Below, one piece after another: positions 24,242 through 33,017 of a stretch of DNA of 64,000 bases. Each line of letters begins with the position of its first letter. The stretch's first letter is position 1. Below the pieces are notes generated by a model. The model was not told the DNA's origin and did not search any database. It worked only from the letters and a program-made list of their open reading frames with translations. This DNA comes from Paracoccaceae bacterium. Its GTDB lineage: Bacteria; Pseudomonadota; Alphaproteobacteria; Rhodobacterales; Rhodobacteraceae. The stretch spans positions 1-64,000 of the forward strand of contig JAQWSE010000002.1 in the NCBI GenBank assembly GCA_029243395.1. The letters are read 5' to 3'. The position numbers and the translations under genes were made by a program.

Positions 24242-25852
24242 TTAAGCAAACCACCAGCGTTCAGTAATTTTACATCCGTCTAGATGCCAGTTTCCGGCTA
24301 CTTTTTCAGGATGTGCTAATTTCTTATTGTGGGCTGACACATTTTGGCCATACGACCAAGTTATATAACCACCGTCGTCGTGCATAAGTTGCTGACACTC
24401 AAAATACATCTCATGCCGTTTCTTATCGTCAAGCTCACCTTTTGCAGCTGTCATAAGCTCATTAAACCTATCAGCAGCGGGGGTATCTTTCCAAGCCATG
24501 TCGTTCCATTCAGAAGCCGCAATGCAGCATGTTGAGAACATCCAATCAGGCGTTGGTCTACCACTCCAGTAAGACGTACACATTCCTATACCTGGCTTGT
24601 TCCAAATGTTGGACCAATAGCCATCATTAGGTTCTTTCTTGACTTCCAGATTAATGCCACATTCTTTTGCAGAAGCTTGGAGTAAGAGTGCTACATCCAC
24701 GGAACCATCTAGCGACGCCCCAGAGGCATGACAAACGACTGGAGTATCTCCTAGGCCAGTTTTACCCCAATGGAAACGGGCTTTGTCAGCATCAAATTCT
24801 CTTTGAGCCAAATCTGTATTAAAATACTTTTGTGTTGGAGATATAGAATGGTCATTTCCTATTTGACCATAACCAAGGAGTACCTTATCGACCATTTCCT
24901 GCCGCTTCGCTGCATACTTTAGAGCTAGTCTTACATCGTTATTGTCGAAAGGTGGGGTATCCAATCGCATTGCAAAAACACGATGCATTGTTCCAGTCAC
25001 AGCAAGTAGTTCAAGCTTTTGATTTCTAGACAAAAGTCCAGCTGTAGGCGCTGACACATCGTCTATACAATCTACTTGACCCGTAACTAATGCTTGTTGT
25101 CTAGCAGTTGCGTCACCGACGATCGTAGTTTCGACTGAATCAAAATGGGCATGTCCAGCTTTCCAATAGTTCGGATTTCTTTCAAAAGATGCACTTACAC
25201 CAGGATTATATTCCTTTAACATATAACCAGCCGTTCCAATGCCGGCAGTTGGATCAACTAGTTTTCCATCCGAACCGCCTATTTGAATTGGAGCGTGATA
25301 GTCACTTAGCATAACTGGGAAGTCCGAGTTTGATCCTGCTAGCTCAATGACTAAATAATCCCCATCAGCTCTTACGTCTGCTATCTCAGCTAATTGGCCT
25401 TTGATGGAAGACTTGCTGTCTTCGCCTCTATGATAATTAATAGAACACATTAAGTCATTTACATCCAGCGATTTACCGTTATGCCATTCCACACCCTTTC
25501 GGACCCTAAATCGCCAGGTTTTAGCATCATCTGATTCAATTGTCTCAGCAAGTTCTGGCACAACTGAGCCATCGGCGCCTAGTTCCACTAAATTGTTGTA
25601 TATGGTATAACCGTGAACTAATTCTGAAGTTGCACCTGTAGATACAGACATATCTAAAATATCAGTTGTAGTCCCTGAACTCATCGCAAGCCGTAAAGTG
25701 CCACCTTTTTTTGGGGTTGAGGCTAGAACAGATGAAGACATAGAAGTAGCCGCTGTCAATGTTGCACCTAATGCAACAGCACCTTGTATAAAGTCACGCC
25801 GACCTATCTTTCCAGTTGCAAAAAGCCCTCTTAACTTTTCAATTGAATACAC
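24242..25852 (-). CDS. ABC transporter substrate-binding protein, family 5 (peptide/opine/nickel type), Tat-exported
   Basis: 536 residues, DppA/OppA (SBP_bac_5) fold. The N-terminus carries a twin-arginine signal (GRRDFIQGAVALGATLTAA) and an Ala-rich hydrophobic stretch, so it should be exported folded. The mature protein begins KKGGTLRLAMSSG, and WRFRVRKGVEWHNGKSLDVND is the cluster signature. It is the last gene of a minus-strand importer (dppB, dppC, fused ATPase, this gene), 178 bp behind the ATPase. GTG start with AGGGAG seven bases upstream. Ligand unknown; Tat export is common in alphaproteobacterial members. Confidence 0.9.
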   Translation of the reverse strand: MYSIEKLRGLFATGKIGRRDFIQGAVALGATLTAATSMSSSVLASTPKKGGTLRLAMSSGTTTDILDMSVSTGATSELVHGYTIYNNLVELGADGSVVPELAETIESDDAKTWRFRVRKGVEWHNGKSLDVNDLMCSINYHRGEDSKSSIKGQLAEIADVRADGDYLVIELAGSNSDFPVMLSDYHAPIQIGGSDGKLVDPTAGIGTAGYMLKEYNPGVSASFERNPNYWKAGHAHFDSVETTIVGDATARQQALVTGQVDCIDDVSAPTAGLLSRNQKLELLAVTGTMHRVFAMRLDTPPFDNNDVRLALKYAAKRQEMVDKVLLGYGQIGNDHSISPTQKYFNTDLAQREFDADKARFHWGKTGLGDTPVVCHASGASLDGSVDVALLLQASAKECGINLEVKKEPNDGYWSNIWNKPGIGMCTSYWSGRPTPDWMFSTCCIAASEWNDMAWKDTPAADRFNELMTAAKGELDDKKRHEMYFECQQLMHDDGGYITWSYGQNVSAHNKKLAHPEKVAGNWHLDGCKITERWWFA

Positions 25853-26030
25853 TTTTGATCTCCCTATAAAATAAAAATAACCAATCTATAGAGTAAATCT
25901 TAAACAAACCTCGTTTTTTTTCAACCGCTAATAAAATGTGTGGTCTGGGAGAGACCTCTAAAATGTTCTTAATCCTTCGGTGATATTGTCTAAATAGAGC
26001 AAATCTTTAGCCAGAATTTCAATTTCTAGA

Positions 26031-27641
26031 TCATTGTGTTAAGATTCTGGTTAGCCACTTAGGATCCATTTCAGGCACAGACGATAGTAACAGTTTTGTA
26101 TAATCCGGATGGGGAGGTGAAAATATATCTTTCTTAAGGCCCTGCTCCACAACTGAACCTTGATGCATGACAACCACTTCATCTGCTATTGCTTTGACTG
26201 TTGCAATATCATGGGTAATGAAAATATAAGATATTTTTAACTCTTTTTGCAGTCTTAAAAGGAGCTTCAGGATTCCTTCTTGAACAATTTGATCCAGTGC
26301 TGAAGTTACTTCATCACAAATAATTAGATCAGGTTCAGCAGCTAATGCTCGAGCTATACATATCCTCTGCTTCTGACCACCAGACAGTTCTTCTGGTAGC
26401 CTATCAATAAAGCTTTCATCCAATTCAATCATTTTTAGCAGTTCGATTACTTTTTCTGTATATCTGTTTCCTACTACACCATGATAAAATTTAAGAGGCC
26501 TTCCAATTATGTCTCTTACGGTATGGCGAGGGTTCATTGATGTATCAGGTGACTGATAGATCATCTGTATTCGTCGTAAGTCTTCTTTAGAACGTTCTGA
26601 CAGTCTTGCAGGTAATTTTCGGCCTTGGAATATTATTTTTCCATTGGTAGGGGGTAATAATCCTGTTATCGATCGAGCAGTAGTTGATTTACCTGAGCCA
26701 GACTCACCCACAATTGCCACTGTTCGCCCTGTTGGTACATTAATGTCAATATTCTTTAAGACCATTGGTCCAGAATCATAGGATGCATCGATACTCTCTA
26801 TTTTCAAGATGGTATCTTCTTTTTTTTGTGGTTTCTTTTGGATTGATCGTACTGCCCAAAGTGACTTTGTATATTCTTGATTAGGAGATTTAAGCATTTG
26901 GTTGGTTTTAGCTACTTCAATAGTCTCACCATAGCGTAGAACTTGAATTCTATCGGCCATCTGGACCACAACTGCAAGGTCATGAGTGATATAGATGGCC
27001 GCTGTCTGGTGCTCTTTTACTATTGAGCGTATTGTTGCTAGTACATTAACTTGCGTGGTAACGTCCAATGCGGTTGTTGGTTCATCAAAAATAATAAGAT
27101 CTGGTTTGGAGGTCATGGCCATAGCGGTCATGGTTCTCTGCAACTGACCACCTGATACCTGATGGGGATATCTATCTCCAATTTCCTCTGGATTAGGTAA
27201 CTGCATTTCTCTATATAACTTCACCGCATTTTTTTTCAGGTTTTCTTTGGTCTCAAGATTATGACTTAAGGAGGACTCTATCGTTTGATTAAGTAGCGTA
27301 TGCGCAGGATTGAATGCTGCTGCGGCTGATTGTGCAACATAAGAAAATTTTGTTCCCCAAAGCTTTTGTTTCTCTTTCTCACTTAGCTTGGTTAAATCCT
27401 TTCCTTCAAAAGATATCGATCCACCAGTGAAACGGCAACCTGCCCTTACAAATCCCATTGCAGCTAGGCCTAATGTGGATTTTCCAGCACCTGATTCCCC
27501 TATTAATCCAAGAACTTCACCTCGCTTGATTTGTAAATCAACTCCCTTAATTATAGGATGCCAAGCTTCGTCACTATAACCTTCAATGGAGATGTTTCTT
27601 ATGTTTAATAATAAAGATCTACTCTTCTTACTGGTGCTCAT
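26031..27641 (-). CDS. Fused dipeptide/oligopeptide-type ABC ATPase (DppD–DppF in one chain)
   Basis: 536 residues with two complete ATPase domains. The N-half has GLIGESGAGKSTLG, SGGQLQRTM and LIIFDEPTTALD; the C-half has IVGESGSGKSTTA, LSGGQKQRICIARAL and LIICDEVTSALDQ, each followed by a switch histidine (ITHDLAVV, ITHDIATV). The C-half ends in the oligopeptide-transporter C-terminal region. Single-chain tandem ATPases of this sort (YejF/GsiA type) drive Dpp/Opp-like importers. It overlaps the dppC-type gene by 14 bp. Confidence 0.92.
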   Translation of the reverse strand: MSTSKKSRSLLLNIRNISIEGYSDEAWHPIIKGVDLQIKRGEVLGLIGESGAGKSTLGLAAMGFVRAGCRFTGGSISFEGKDLTKLSEKEKQKLWGTKFSYVAQSAAAAFNPAHTLLNQTIESSLSHNLETKENLKKNAVKLYREMQLPNPEEIGDRYPHQVSGGQLQRTMTAMAMTSKPDLIIFDEPTTALDVTTQVNVLATIRSIVKEHQTAAIYITHDLAVVVQMADRIQVLRYGETIEVAKTNQMLKSPNQEYTKSLWAVRSIQKKPQKKEDTILKIESIDASYDSGPMVLKNIDINVPTGRTVAIVGESGSGKSTTARSITGLLPPTNGKIIFQGRKLPARLSERSKEDLRRIQMIYQSPDTSMNPRHTVRDIIGRPLKFYHGVVGNRYTEKVIELLKMIELDESFIDRLPEELSGGQKQRICIARALAAEPDLIICDEVTSALDQIVQEGILKLLLRLQKELKISYIFITHDIATVKAIADEVVVMHQGSVVEQGLKKDIFSPPHPDYTKLLLSSVPEMDPKWLTRILTQ

Positions 27642-28551
27642 CTTTTAAGCCACTTGTTAAATATAAAAACCAATCAACCACAAAATTAACTCCGATGGTG
27701 AGGATCCCAATGGCTGCAGCTGGCAATATTGGCGTCATGGCAGCAGTCACGTCATAGGCTGCAAACTGAATTAACTCTCCAGTATCTCTCACCATTGAGC
27801 CCCAGTCTGCTGTCGGCGGTTGAATACCAACTCCTAAAAAGGATAAAGATGCGATCATCAGAAACACATAGCAAAACCTTAATCCAAATTCTGCTACCAG
27901 AGGTGGCAGAATATTGGGTAAGATTTCCCTTCCCATGATCCAACTAATCTTTTCACCTCTCAGTCTGGCGGCCTCTACATACTCCATTACAACTACATTC
28001 ATTCCAACAGCCCTTGCCAACCTAAAGACTCTAGTCGAATCTAAGACTGCGATGATTAAAATTAAATTTAATGCTGTAGATCCAAAAATTGATAATAGCA
28101 TGAGGGCAAAAATAAGGCTTGGGATAGCCATCAAAATATCAACGAATCTGGCTAGTATCTGATCTACCCATCCTCTTAAGATGGCAGATAACAAACCGAG
28201 GCCTACACCAATCAAAAATGCGAGGAATGTTGTTGTGAGTGCGATACCCATGGTATTTCGTGCACCATAAATTAATCTACTCAAAATATCTCTTCCCAAT
28301 CTATCTGTTCCGAAGATATGGACATTGTCCCATGGAGCATAGGGGACTTTGAAAATTTGAGCTTCACCATAGGGAGCTAAGTAGGGTGCAAAGATGGCTA
28401 CAAAAAAATAACTTGAGACAATAATCATGCCTAACCATGCAGTGAATGGGGCCTTGCTTAAAGAAATAAGAGAGCGTTGAAAAATTGTTCGCCTAACATG
28501 GGTATTAGACACTTCATTCTTGGCTGAATATTGATTACTAGCTTTACTCAT
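27628..28551 (-). CDS. ABC transporter permease, DppC family
   Basis: 307-residue permease. An N-terminal cytoplasmic tail and helix (WLGMIIVSSYFFVAIFAPYLAPYG) are followed by the DppC marker FGTDRLGRDILSRLIYGAR and the binding-protein-dependent transport loop EAARLRGEKISWIMGREILPNIL. The start is the ATG at 28551, which overlaps the dppB stop (ATGA). A longer open frame upstream (to 28791) only mirrors the dppB gene and has no permease character. Confidence 0.92.
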   Translation of the reverse strand: MSKASNQYSAKNEVSNTHVRRTIFQRSLISLSKAPFTAWLGMIIVSSYFFVAIFAPYLAPYGEAQIFKVPYAPWDNVHIFGTDRLGRDILSRLIYGARNTMGIALTTTFLAFLIGVGLGLLSAILRGWVDQILARFVDILMAIPSLIFALMLLSIFGSTALNLILIIAVLDSTRVFRLARAVGMNVVVMEYVEAARLRGEKISWIMGREILPNILPPLVAEFGLRFCYVFLMIASLSFLGVGIQPPTADWGSMVRDTGELIQFAAYDVTAAMTPILPAAAIGILTIGVNFVVDWFLYLTSGLKDEHQ

Positions 28552-29543
28552 TTGGGATAAAGCAATCTTGGGTTTGTTACTATTGAAATCACATCTGCGA
28601 TTAGGTTTAATAGAATATAAGTCAATGCAAAAACAAGGGCACAGCCTTGAACTACAGGGATGTCCCTTTTTATTACAGAGTCCACCATAAGCTGTCCCAC
28701 GCCAGGATAAACAAACACAACCTCTACGACAACTACACCAACAATTAAGTAAGCTAAATTGAAAGCAATAATGTTTGCAATTGGCGCCCATGCATTTGGT
28801 AACGCATGTTTAATTATGACTTTAGTTCTCGACATTCCTTTCAATCTTGCCATTTCAATATAGGGACTGGATAGTAGATTGATAATTGATGCCCTTGTCA
28901 TGCGCATCATGTGAGCCACAGTGACTAAGGTTAAAGTTAAGGCCGGCAAAATCGAAAGATAGACCCTTTCGAGAAATGGGGTTGAGGAGGTTACATTCGA
29001 GAGCGATGGGAAGAATTGATTTATGGATGCTAAAAAAATGATTAATACATAGGCTACAAAAAATTCAGGCATCGAAATGGCTGTTAAGGCTGAAGCATTA
29101 ACGGTTCTATCATAAAAAGAATTTCTATAAAGTGCAGCGGTAATACCGAGAATGAGCGAAAGTGGAATTGCTATTATGGCAGTCATTGCAGCTAGAAAGA
29201 AAGTATTGAAAAGTCTGGGTTGTAATAAACTCGAAACTGACCTTGCAGTGTTTTGCTGTGGTTGATTTGCATATGTAGCATTTCGACCAGAAAAGGTGTT
29301 TCCTAAGTCACCCTGAATAGCAGAGGTCAACCAGTTCACATATCGAACGTGATAGGGTTTGTCCAAACCAAGTTCCTGCCGGAAAATCCTAACAGTTTCC
29401 TCCGTTCTAGATTGCCCTAAAACTGCTTCAACAAAATCACCCGGAAGCATATTTACAGAACTGAAAATGATTAATGTAACAAAAAATAAAGAAACAATTC
29501 CAAGTCCAATTCTTTTTATTAGTGTAGTTATGATTGGATGCAA
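28548..29543 (-). CDS. ABC transporter permease, DppB family
   Basis: 331-residue permease, first gene of the operon. Typical N-terminal helix (IKRIGLGIVSLFFVTLIIFSSV) with LPGDF, then QELGLDKPYHVRYVNWL and GDLGNTFSG, the DppB periplasmic block, and the EAA-type coupling loop EMARLKGMSRTKVIIKHALPNA. TTG start. The periplasmic loop contains an unusual insertion rich in N/Q (NATYANQPQQNTARS), also seen in opine- or peptide-type members. Confidence 0.9.
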   Translation of the reverse strand: MHPIITTLIKRIGLGIVSLFFVTLIIFSSVNMLPGDFVEAVLGQSRTEETVRIFRQELGLDKPYHVRYVNWLTSAIQGDLGNTFSGRNATYANQPQQNTARSVSSLLQPRLFNTFFLAAMTAIIAIPLSLILGITAALYRNSFYDRTVNASALTAISMPEFFVAYVLIIFLASINQFFPSLSNVTSSTPFLERVYLSILPALTLTLVTVAHMMRMTRASIINLLSSPYIEMARLKGMSRTKVIIKHALPNAWAPIANIIAFNLAYLIVGVVVVEVVFVYPGVGQLMVDSVIKRDIPVVQGCALVFALTYILLNLIADVISIVTNPRLLYPK

Positions 29544-29648
29544 TTAATTTCTCATAATAATTTCAATTGATGTCATTAAATAACAAAAAGTCTATAAGAT
29601 CAAAAACAAAATAGAATTTAATATATTAAGAGGGTGTGAGTTATAGGG

Positions 29649-30050
29649 TTAATCAAGGTTTTCAACTTCTCCTCCATTCTTGATCCATGAATTAAACCCC
29701 CCCTCGATATGACATACATTTTCCAATCCCATTTCACTTGCAGTTTTAGTACTTAGGGCAGAACGCCAACCACTTGCACAATAAAAAACAAAAGTTTTTT
29801 CTTGGTTAAAGATTTCTTTGTGATAGGGACTCTCAGTATCTATCCAAAATTCCAGCATGCCTCTTGGGCATGAAAAAGATTTTGGTATCTTTCCTGATTT
29901 TTTAAGCTCTCTAATGTCTCTTAGATCAACAAACACATAATCTTCATTCTTAGAAAAATGCAGGGCTTTTTCTATTGAGATTGTTTCTATTTGAGAATTT
30001 GCTTCATTCAAAAGATCTTGAACACTTTTTTTCTTTTTATTTGCCGTCAT
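29649..30050 (-). CDS. Rhodanese-like sulfurtransferase domain protein
   Basis: Single-domain rhodanese of 133 residues. It has the DLRDIRELKKSGKIPKS entry block (around residue 47–63) and the active-site loop CASGWR in FVFYCASGWRSAL, with the persulfide cysteine and arginine. It ends in HIEGGFNSWIKNGGEVE. Such proteins move sulfane sulfur or act in redox and tRNA thiolation pathways. Its Shine–Dalgarno AGGAG overlaps the stop of the upstream CitE-like gene, so the two are co-transcribed. Confidence 0.85.
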   Translation of the reverse strand: MTANKKKKSVQDLLNEANSQIETISIEKALHFSKNEDYVFVDLRDIRELKKSGKIPKSFSCPRGMLEFWIDTESPYHKEIFNQEKTFVFYCASGWRSALSTKTASEMGLENVCHIEGGFNSWIKNGGEVENLD

Positions 30051-30058
30051 TTTTTCTC

Positions 30059-30913
30059 CTAGTTTTCATTAGATATTGCTAGAATTCTGTACATTTCGCG
30101 CAAAACAGGTTTTTCAATTAATTTCCCATCTACCATGACAAGCCCGGTATCTGCTTCCTCGAAGAGTGTAGTAATTTTTTTTGCTTGTTGGATTTGATCC
30201 TTGCTTGGAGTAAAAACATTGTTTAAATCTGCCACTTGTTTCGGATGTATGGATCCTTTGCCGGAAAAGCCCAGATCTCTTGCTAACATAGCCTGCGCAA
30301 TATTTCCTTGAGGATCTTCTAAGTCCATGAAAGGACCATCGATTGCATCGAGGCCAGCGCTCGCAGCTGCATGCACTACTCTCGATCTCGCGTAGAGCAG
30401 TTGATCCCAAGCCAATTTGCATCTTAATTCTGCTGCCATGTCAATTAGACCGAAAAAAAGTGTTTCTATGCGACTACTACATTTTGCAATATCATAAACT
30501 TTTTCCAACCCAGAATTAGTTTCAATAATAGGATGTAAGCGACAATTATGACCTCGTTCACTTAGTAGTTCATCTACGATGCTGACATCTTGTGGGTCAT
30601 TTACTTTTGGTAACATGATAGCTGGAGGTGGATTATCAGTATCTAGAATGGCTCGAAGATCATCTAATCCAAAAGAAGATCTTATAGAATTGATCCGAAG
30701 TATGACTTCAACATCATCAGGCATTTTCTCTTTACCAAAAATTCCTAGGGCGCGAGACCGGGCCACATTTTTATCTTTCGGAGCTATTCCATCCTCTAGC
30801 TCAATACATACCATATCCACGCCTGAGGCTAGTGCTTTAGGAAACATTTCTGGTTTAAGGCCAGGAGTGAAAATGAAGCTGCGCCTAGGCCTTATTTTTT
30901 CTTTTGATAACAT
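30059..30913 (-). CDS. CitE-like HpcH/HpaI aldolase family (CoA ester lyase)
   Basis: 284 residues, TIM-barrel CitE family. RRSFIFTPGLKPEMFPKAL at the N-terminus, CIELEDGIAPKDK (Mg ligand glutamate and aspartate), IILRINSIRSSFGLDDL, PIIETNSGLEKVYDIA and GKGSIHPKQVADLNNVF (CoA/Mg region) are all in order. Members cleave malyl-, methylmalyl-, citramalyl- or citryl-CoA, or act as malyl-CoA thioesterases. The exact acid cannot be read from the sequence. The TPGLKPEM start differs from the commoner VPGxxPxM. First gene of a two-gene unit with the rhodanese. Confidence 0.82.
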   Translation of the reverse strand: MLSKEKIRPRRSFIFTPGLKPEMFPKALASGVDMVCIELEDGIAPKDKNVARSRALGIFGKEKMPDDVEVILRINSIRSSFGLDDLRAILDTDNPPPAIMLPKVNDPQDVSIVDELLSERGHNCRLHPIIETNSGLEKVYDIAKCSSRIETLFFGLIDMAAELRCKLAWDQLLYARSRVVHAAASAGLDAIDGPFMDLEDPQGNIAQAMLARDLGFSGKGSIHPKQVADLNNVFTPSKDQIQQAKKITTLFEEADTGLVMVDGKLIEKPVLREMYRILAISNEN

Positions 30914-31257
30914 TCAAAACTCATTCATAAGTGTGTTAATTCATACAATATAAATCTAATTAAATTAAATTTAGTTTAGTTTCTGAGTGACAAAATTCAA
31001 CAGGTAATTTTTTCTCAGAATTTCATGAATCAAGGTAAAATTAAACTTCAATTGGTGCGTAAAAATTCCATTCATTCCATCAGATCTTAAAAACTAATCC
31101 CACTAGTTTTTTACTGCAATGCTTTTTGAAAATGTTAGATTTGATATTGATAAGCTAAACGATTCTTTGTTCAGGGATTTTCTTCACAAATTATTCTTGA
31201 TATTTTAGAGTAGGGCTCGTAATACACTTTTCAAATATAATTTTAGAGGTAAGAATT
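30914..31257. other. 344-bp divergent intergenic region between the citE-like gene and rpe
   Basis: AT-rich, with no open frame or RNA gene recognised. It must contain the promoters of both divergent units. A hairpin at 31089–31111 is listed separately. Confidence 0.5.
31089..31111 (+). terminator. A/T-rich hairpin with T-tract, AAAAACTA–ATCCCAC–TAGTTTTT
   Basis: Eight-base perfect arms, seven-base loop, and a T run forming the 3' arm, about 150 bp before rpe. No gene is seen to end here, so it is either an attenuator-like element in the rpe leader or a relic. The stem has only two G–C pairs. Confidence 0.3.
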
Positions 31258-31950
31258 TTGTTTGATAGAAATATAAAGATTGCTCCATCAATACTTTCTG
31301 CGGATTTTGCCAATTTTGGGGAAGAATGCGAAGCTATTGAAAGCCAGGGTTGTGATTGGGTGCATGTGGATGTGATGGATGGCCATTTTGTTCCTAACAT
31401 TACTTTTGGTCCAGCTACATGTAAGGCAATTCGCCCGCATATCAAAAGTATCATGGACGTACATTTGATGATCACACCTGTTGATGCATTTGTTGAACAA
31501 TTTGCAGATGCTGGAGCAGATTTTATCACCGCTCACGTTGAAGCAACGCCACATATTCATCGGACAGTTCAGCTGATCAAAGGGCTAGGTGTAAAGGCAG
31601 GAATTGCGATCAACCCAAGCACGCCAGCAGAAAGTATCGAATATTTATTGGATATGGTTGATTTAGTTTGCGTCATGACTGTTAATCCAGGATTTGGCGG
31701 CCAGAAATTCATTGAAAGTCAGGTGTCAAAAATCTCTATGTTGAGAAGCATGGTTGGGGATAGGCCTATACATATTGAAATTGATGGAGGGATAACTCCG
31801 AAAACTGCGCCTTTAGTAGCTAGGGCCGGTGCGGACGTTTTGGTTGCTGGTTCTGGGGTTTTTTCAGGAGGTTCAGTAGATAATCCTTTAGTTTATGGAG
31901 ACAATATTAAGATGATTAGGATGGCAGCTGAAGAAGCTCAGAAATTGTAG
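31258..31950 (+). CDS. rpe: Ribulose-phosphate 3-epimerase
   Basis: Interconverts D-ribulose 5-phosphate and D-xylulose 5-phosphate in the pentose phosphate pathway. 230 residues with every family motif: IAPSILSADFANFG, HVDVMDGHFVPNITFG (metal histidine and catalytic aspartate), DVHLMI, VNPGFGGQKFI, EIDGGITPKTA (second catalytic aspartate) and the phosphate-binding VAGSGVFSGG. TTG start with AGAGGT in front. A redoxin gene follows 17 bp downstream. Confidence 0.95.
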   Translation: MFDRNIKIAPSILSADFANFGEECEAIESQGCDWVHVDVMDGHFVPNITFGPATCKAIRPHIKSIMDVHLMITPVDAFVEQFADAGADFITAHVEATPHIHRTVQLIKGLGVKAGIAINPSTPAESIEYLLDMVDLVCVMTVNPGFGGQKFIESQVSKISMLRSMVGDRPIHIEIDGGITPKTAPLVARAGADVLVAGSGVFSGGSVDNPLVYGDNIKMIRMAAEEAQKL

Positions 31951-31967
31951 TTAGGAAAGGAAAAAAA

Positions 31968-32519
31968 ATGGCAGCTATTCCACCAGTTTGCGATTTTGAT
32001 TGGGTCGCTCCAGATTTTTCTTTACCCGGAGTGGATGAAAGAAAATTCTCACTGAGAACTGTTAAAGGGAGCAATGGAACTTTAATCATGTTTATTTGTA
32101 ATCATTGCCCTTATGTCTTGGCGGTACTTGATCGAATATTAAGAGACTGTAATGACTTGATTAGTGCGGGCATAGGCGTAGCAGCAATTTCTTCAAATGA
32201 TGTTGAGGCATATCCAGAGGATAGTTTTCTTAATATGAGGAAATTATCAGAAGAAAATAAATTTCCATTCCCCTATTTGTATGATGAAGATCAATCTGTG
32301 GCTCGAAGTTATAATGCTATTTGCACACCAGATTTTTTTGGATTTAATTCTGACATGGGACTTCAATATCGGGGAAGACTAGATGCATCAAGAAAAGAAG
32401 CTGGCCCCGACAATCTGAGAAGGGACCTCTATGAAGCCATGACGCAAGTTGCAAGGACTGGGAAGGGGCCAAAAGATCAAATTTCTTCTATGGGCTGCTC
32501 TATTAAATGGAAGGAATAG
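31968..32519 (+). CDS. Thioredoxin-fold redoxin (AhpC/TSA–TlpA-like)
   Basis: 183 residues with a peroxiredoxin/redoxin N-terminus (APDFSLPGVDERKFSLRTVKG), then the redox centre CNHCPYV, a CxxC in place of the single peroxidatic cysteine. IAAISSN-type and YNAICTPDFFGF blocks follow, with the cis-proline. Proteins of this exact type (CNHCPYV) are widespread thiol oxidoreductases of unknown partner. No signal peptide, so it is cytoplasmic. AAGGAAA Shine–Dalgarno; probably co-transcribed with rpe. Confidence 0.82.
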   Translation: MAAIPPVCDFDWVAPDFSLPGVDERKFSLRTVKGSNGTLIMFICNHCPYVLAVLDRILRDCNDLISAGIGVAAISSNDVEAYPEDSFLNMRKLSEENKFPFPYLYDEDQSVARSYNAICTPDFFGFNSDMGLQYRGRLDASRKEAGPDNLRRDLYEAMTQVARTGKGPKDQISSMGCSIKWKE

Positions 32520-32694
32520 GGACTAGTTTTGGGGAAGAGATTGTACTGATTCATAATCAATCTAACTTATTTGTGAGGCTAGAATCCTAGATTGATAAAC
32601 GTTCTATTAATTAATCCAGAATAGATAAACTGATTTTGATCAGAAAAAATCAAAAATGCATTGACCTAAGTATTTTTTTGTGACCTAGTTTTAG

Positions 32695-32890
32695 CACATG
32701 GTGAGCGACCCCATATTTTGGGAGAGCAATTAAAAGGGAATATGGTAAAAGCCATAGCTGCCCCCGCAACTGTAAGTGGGTAGAATCAATTCGAAAGTGC
32801 CACTGAAACCTTAGGTTTTGGGAAGGCGGATTGTTTTATTTGATCCACGAGCCAGGAGACCTGCCGTGTATTTCACCTGCTTAGTTGTAC
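32695..32890 (+). promoter_or_regulatory. Cobalamin (adenosylcobalamin) riboswitch
   Basis: Contains the conserved blocks of the B12 aptamer in order and spacing: AGGGAATATGGT, AGCTGCCCCCGCAACTGTAA (32755–32774 region), GCCACTG, GGGAAGGCG, and the B12-box GAGCCAGGAGACCTGCC (32850–32865). It lies in the 498-bp leader between the redoxin gene and btuB. High cobalamin is expected to fold the aptamer and shut off the receptor and, by read-through, the TonB gene behind it. Confidence 0.93.
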
Positions 32891-32948
32891 GGGGAGTACA
32901 TCTGGGGCGGACATCCGCAAAGGTGAGCAAGTAACCTTTGTGGAGAAA

Positions 32949-33011
32949 TACTCTTCACATTTTTTTAGAACAACGGGTTTTTCAACCGTGCCCCTAATAA
33001 CGTGAAGAGTA
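32949..33011 (+). promoter_or_regulatory. Ribosome-binding-site sequestering stem of the btuB leader
   Basis: TACTCTTCAC at 32949–32958 is exactly complementary to GTGAAGAGTA at 33002–33011, which contains the GAAGAG Shine–Dalgarno of btuB seven bases before its ATG. The loop holds a second small stem around GGTTTTTCAACC. This fits a translational expression platform: the riboswitch state would decide whether the distal anti-SD is free. Inferred from pairing only. Confidence 0.6.
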
Positions 33012-33017
33012 ATAACG

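Noticed and set aside
28552-28791. N-terminal extension of the DppC-type permease
   Set aside because: It has no permease character, is the mirror of the dppB coding strand, and the ATG at 28551 with an ATGA overlap is a proper start.
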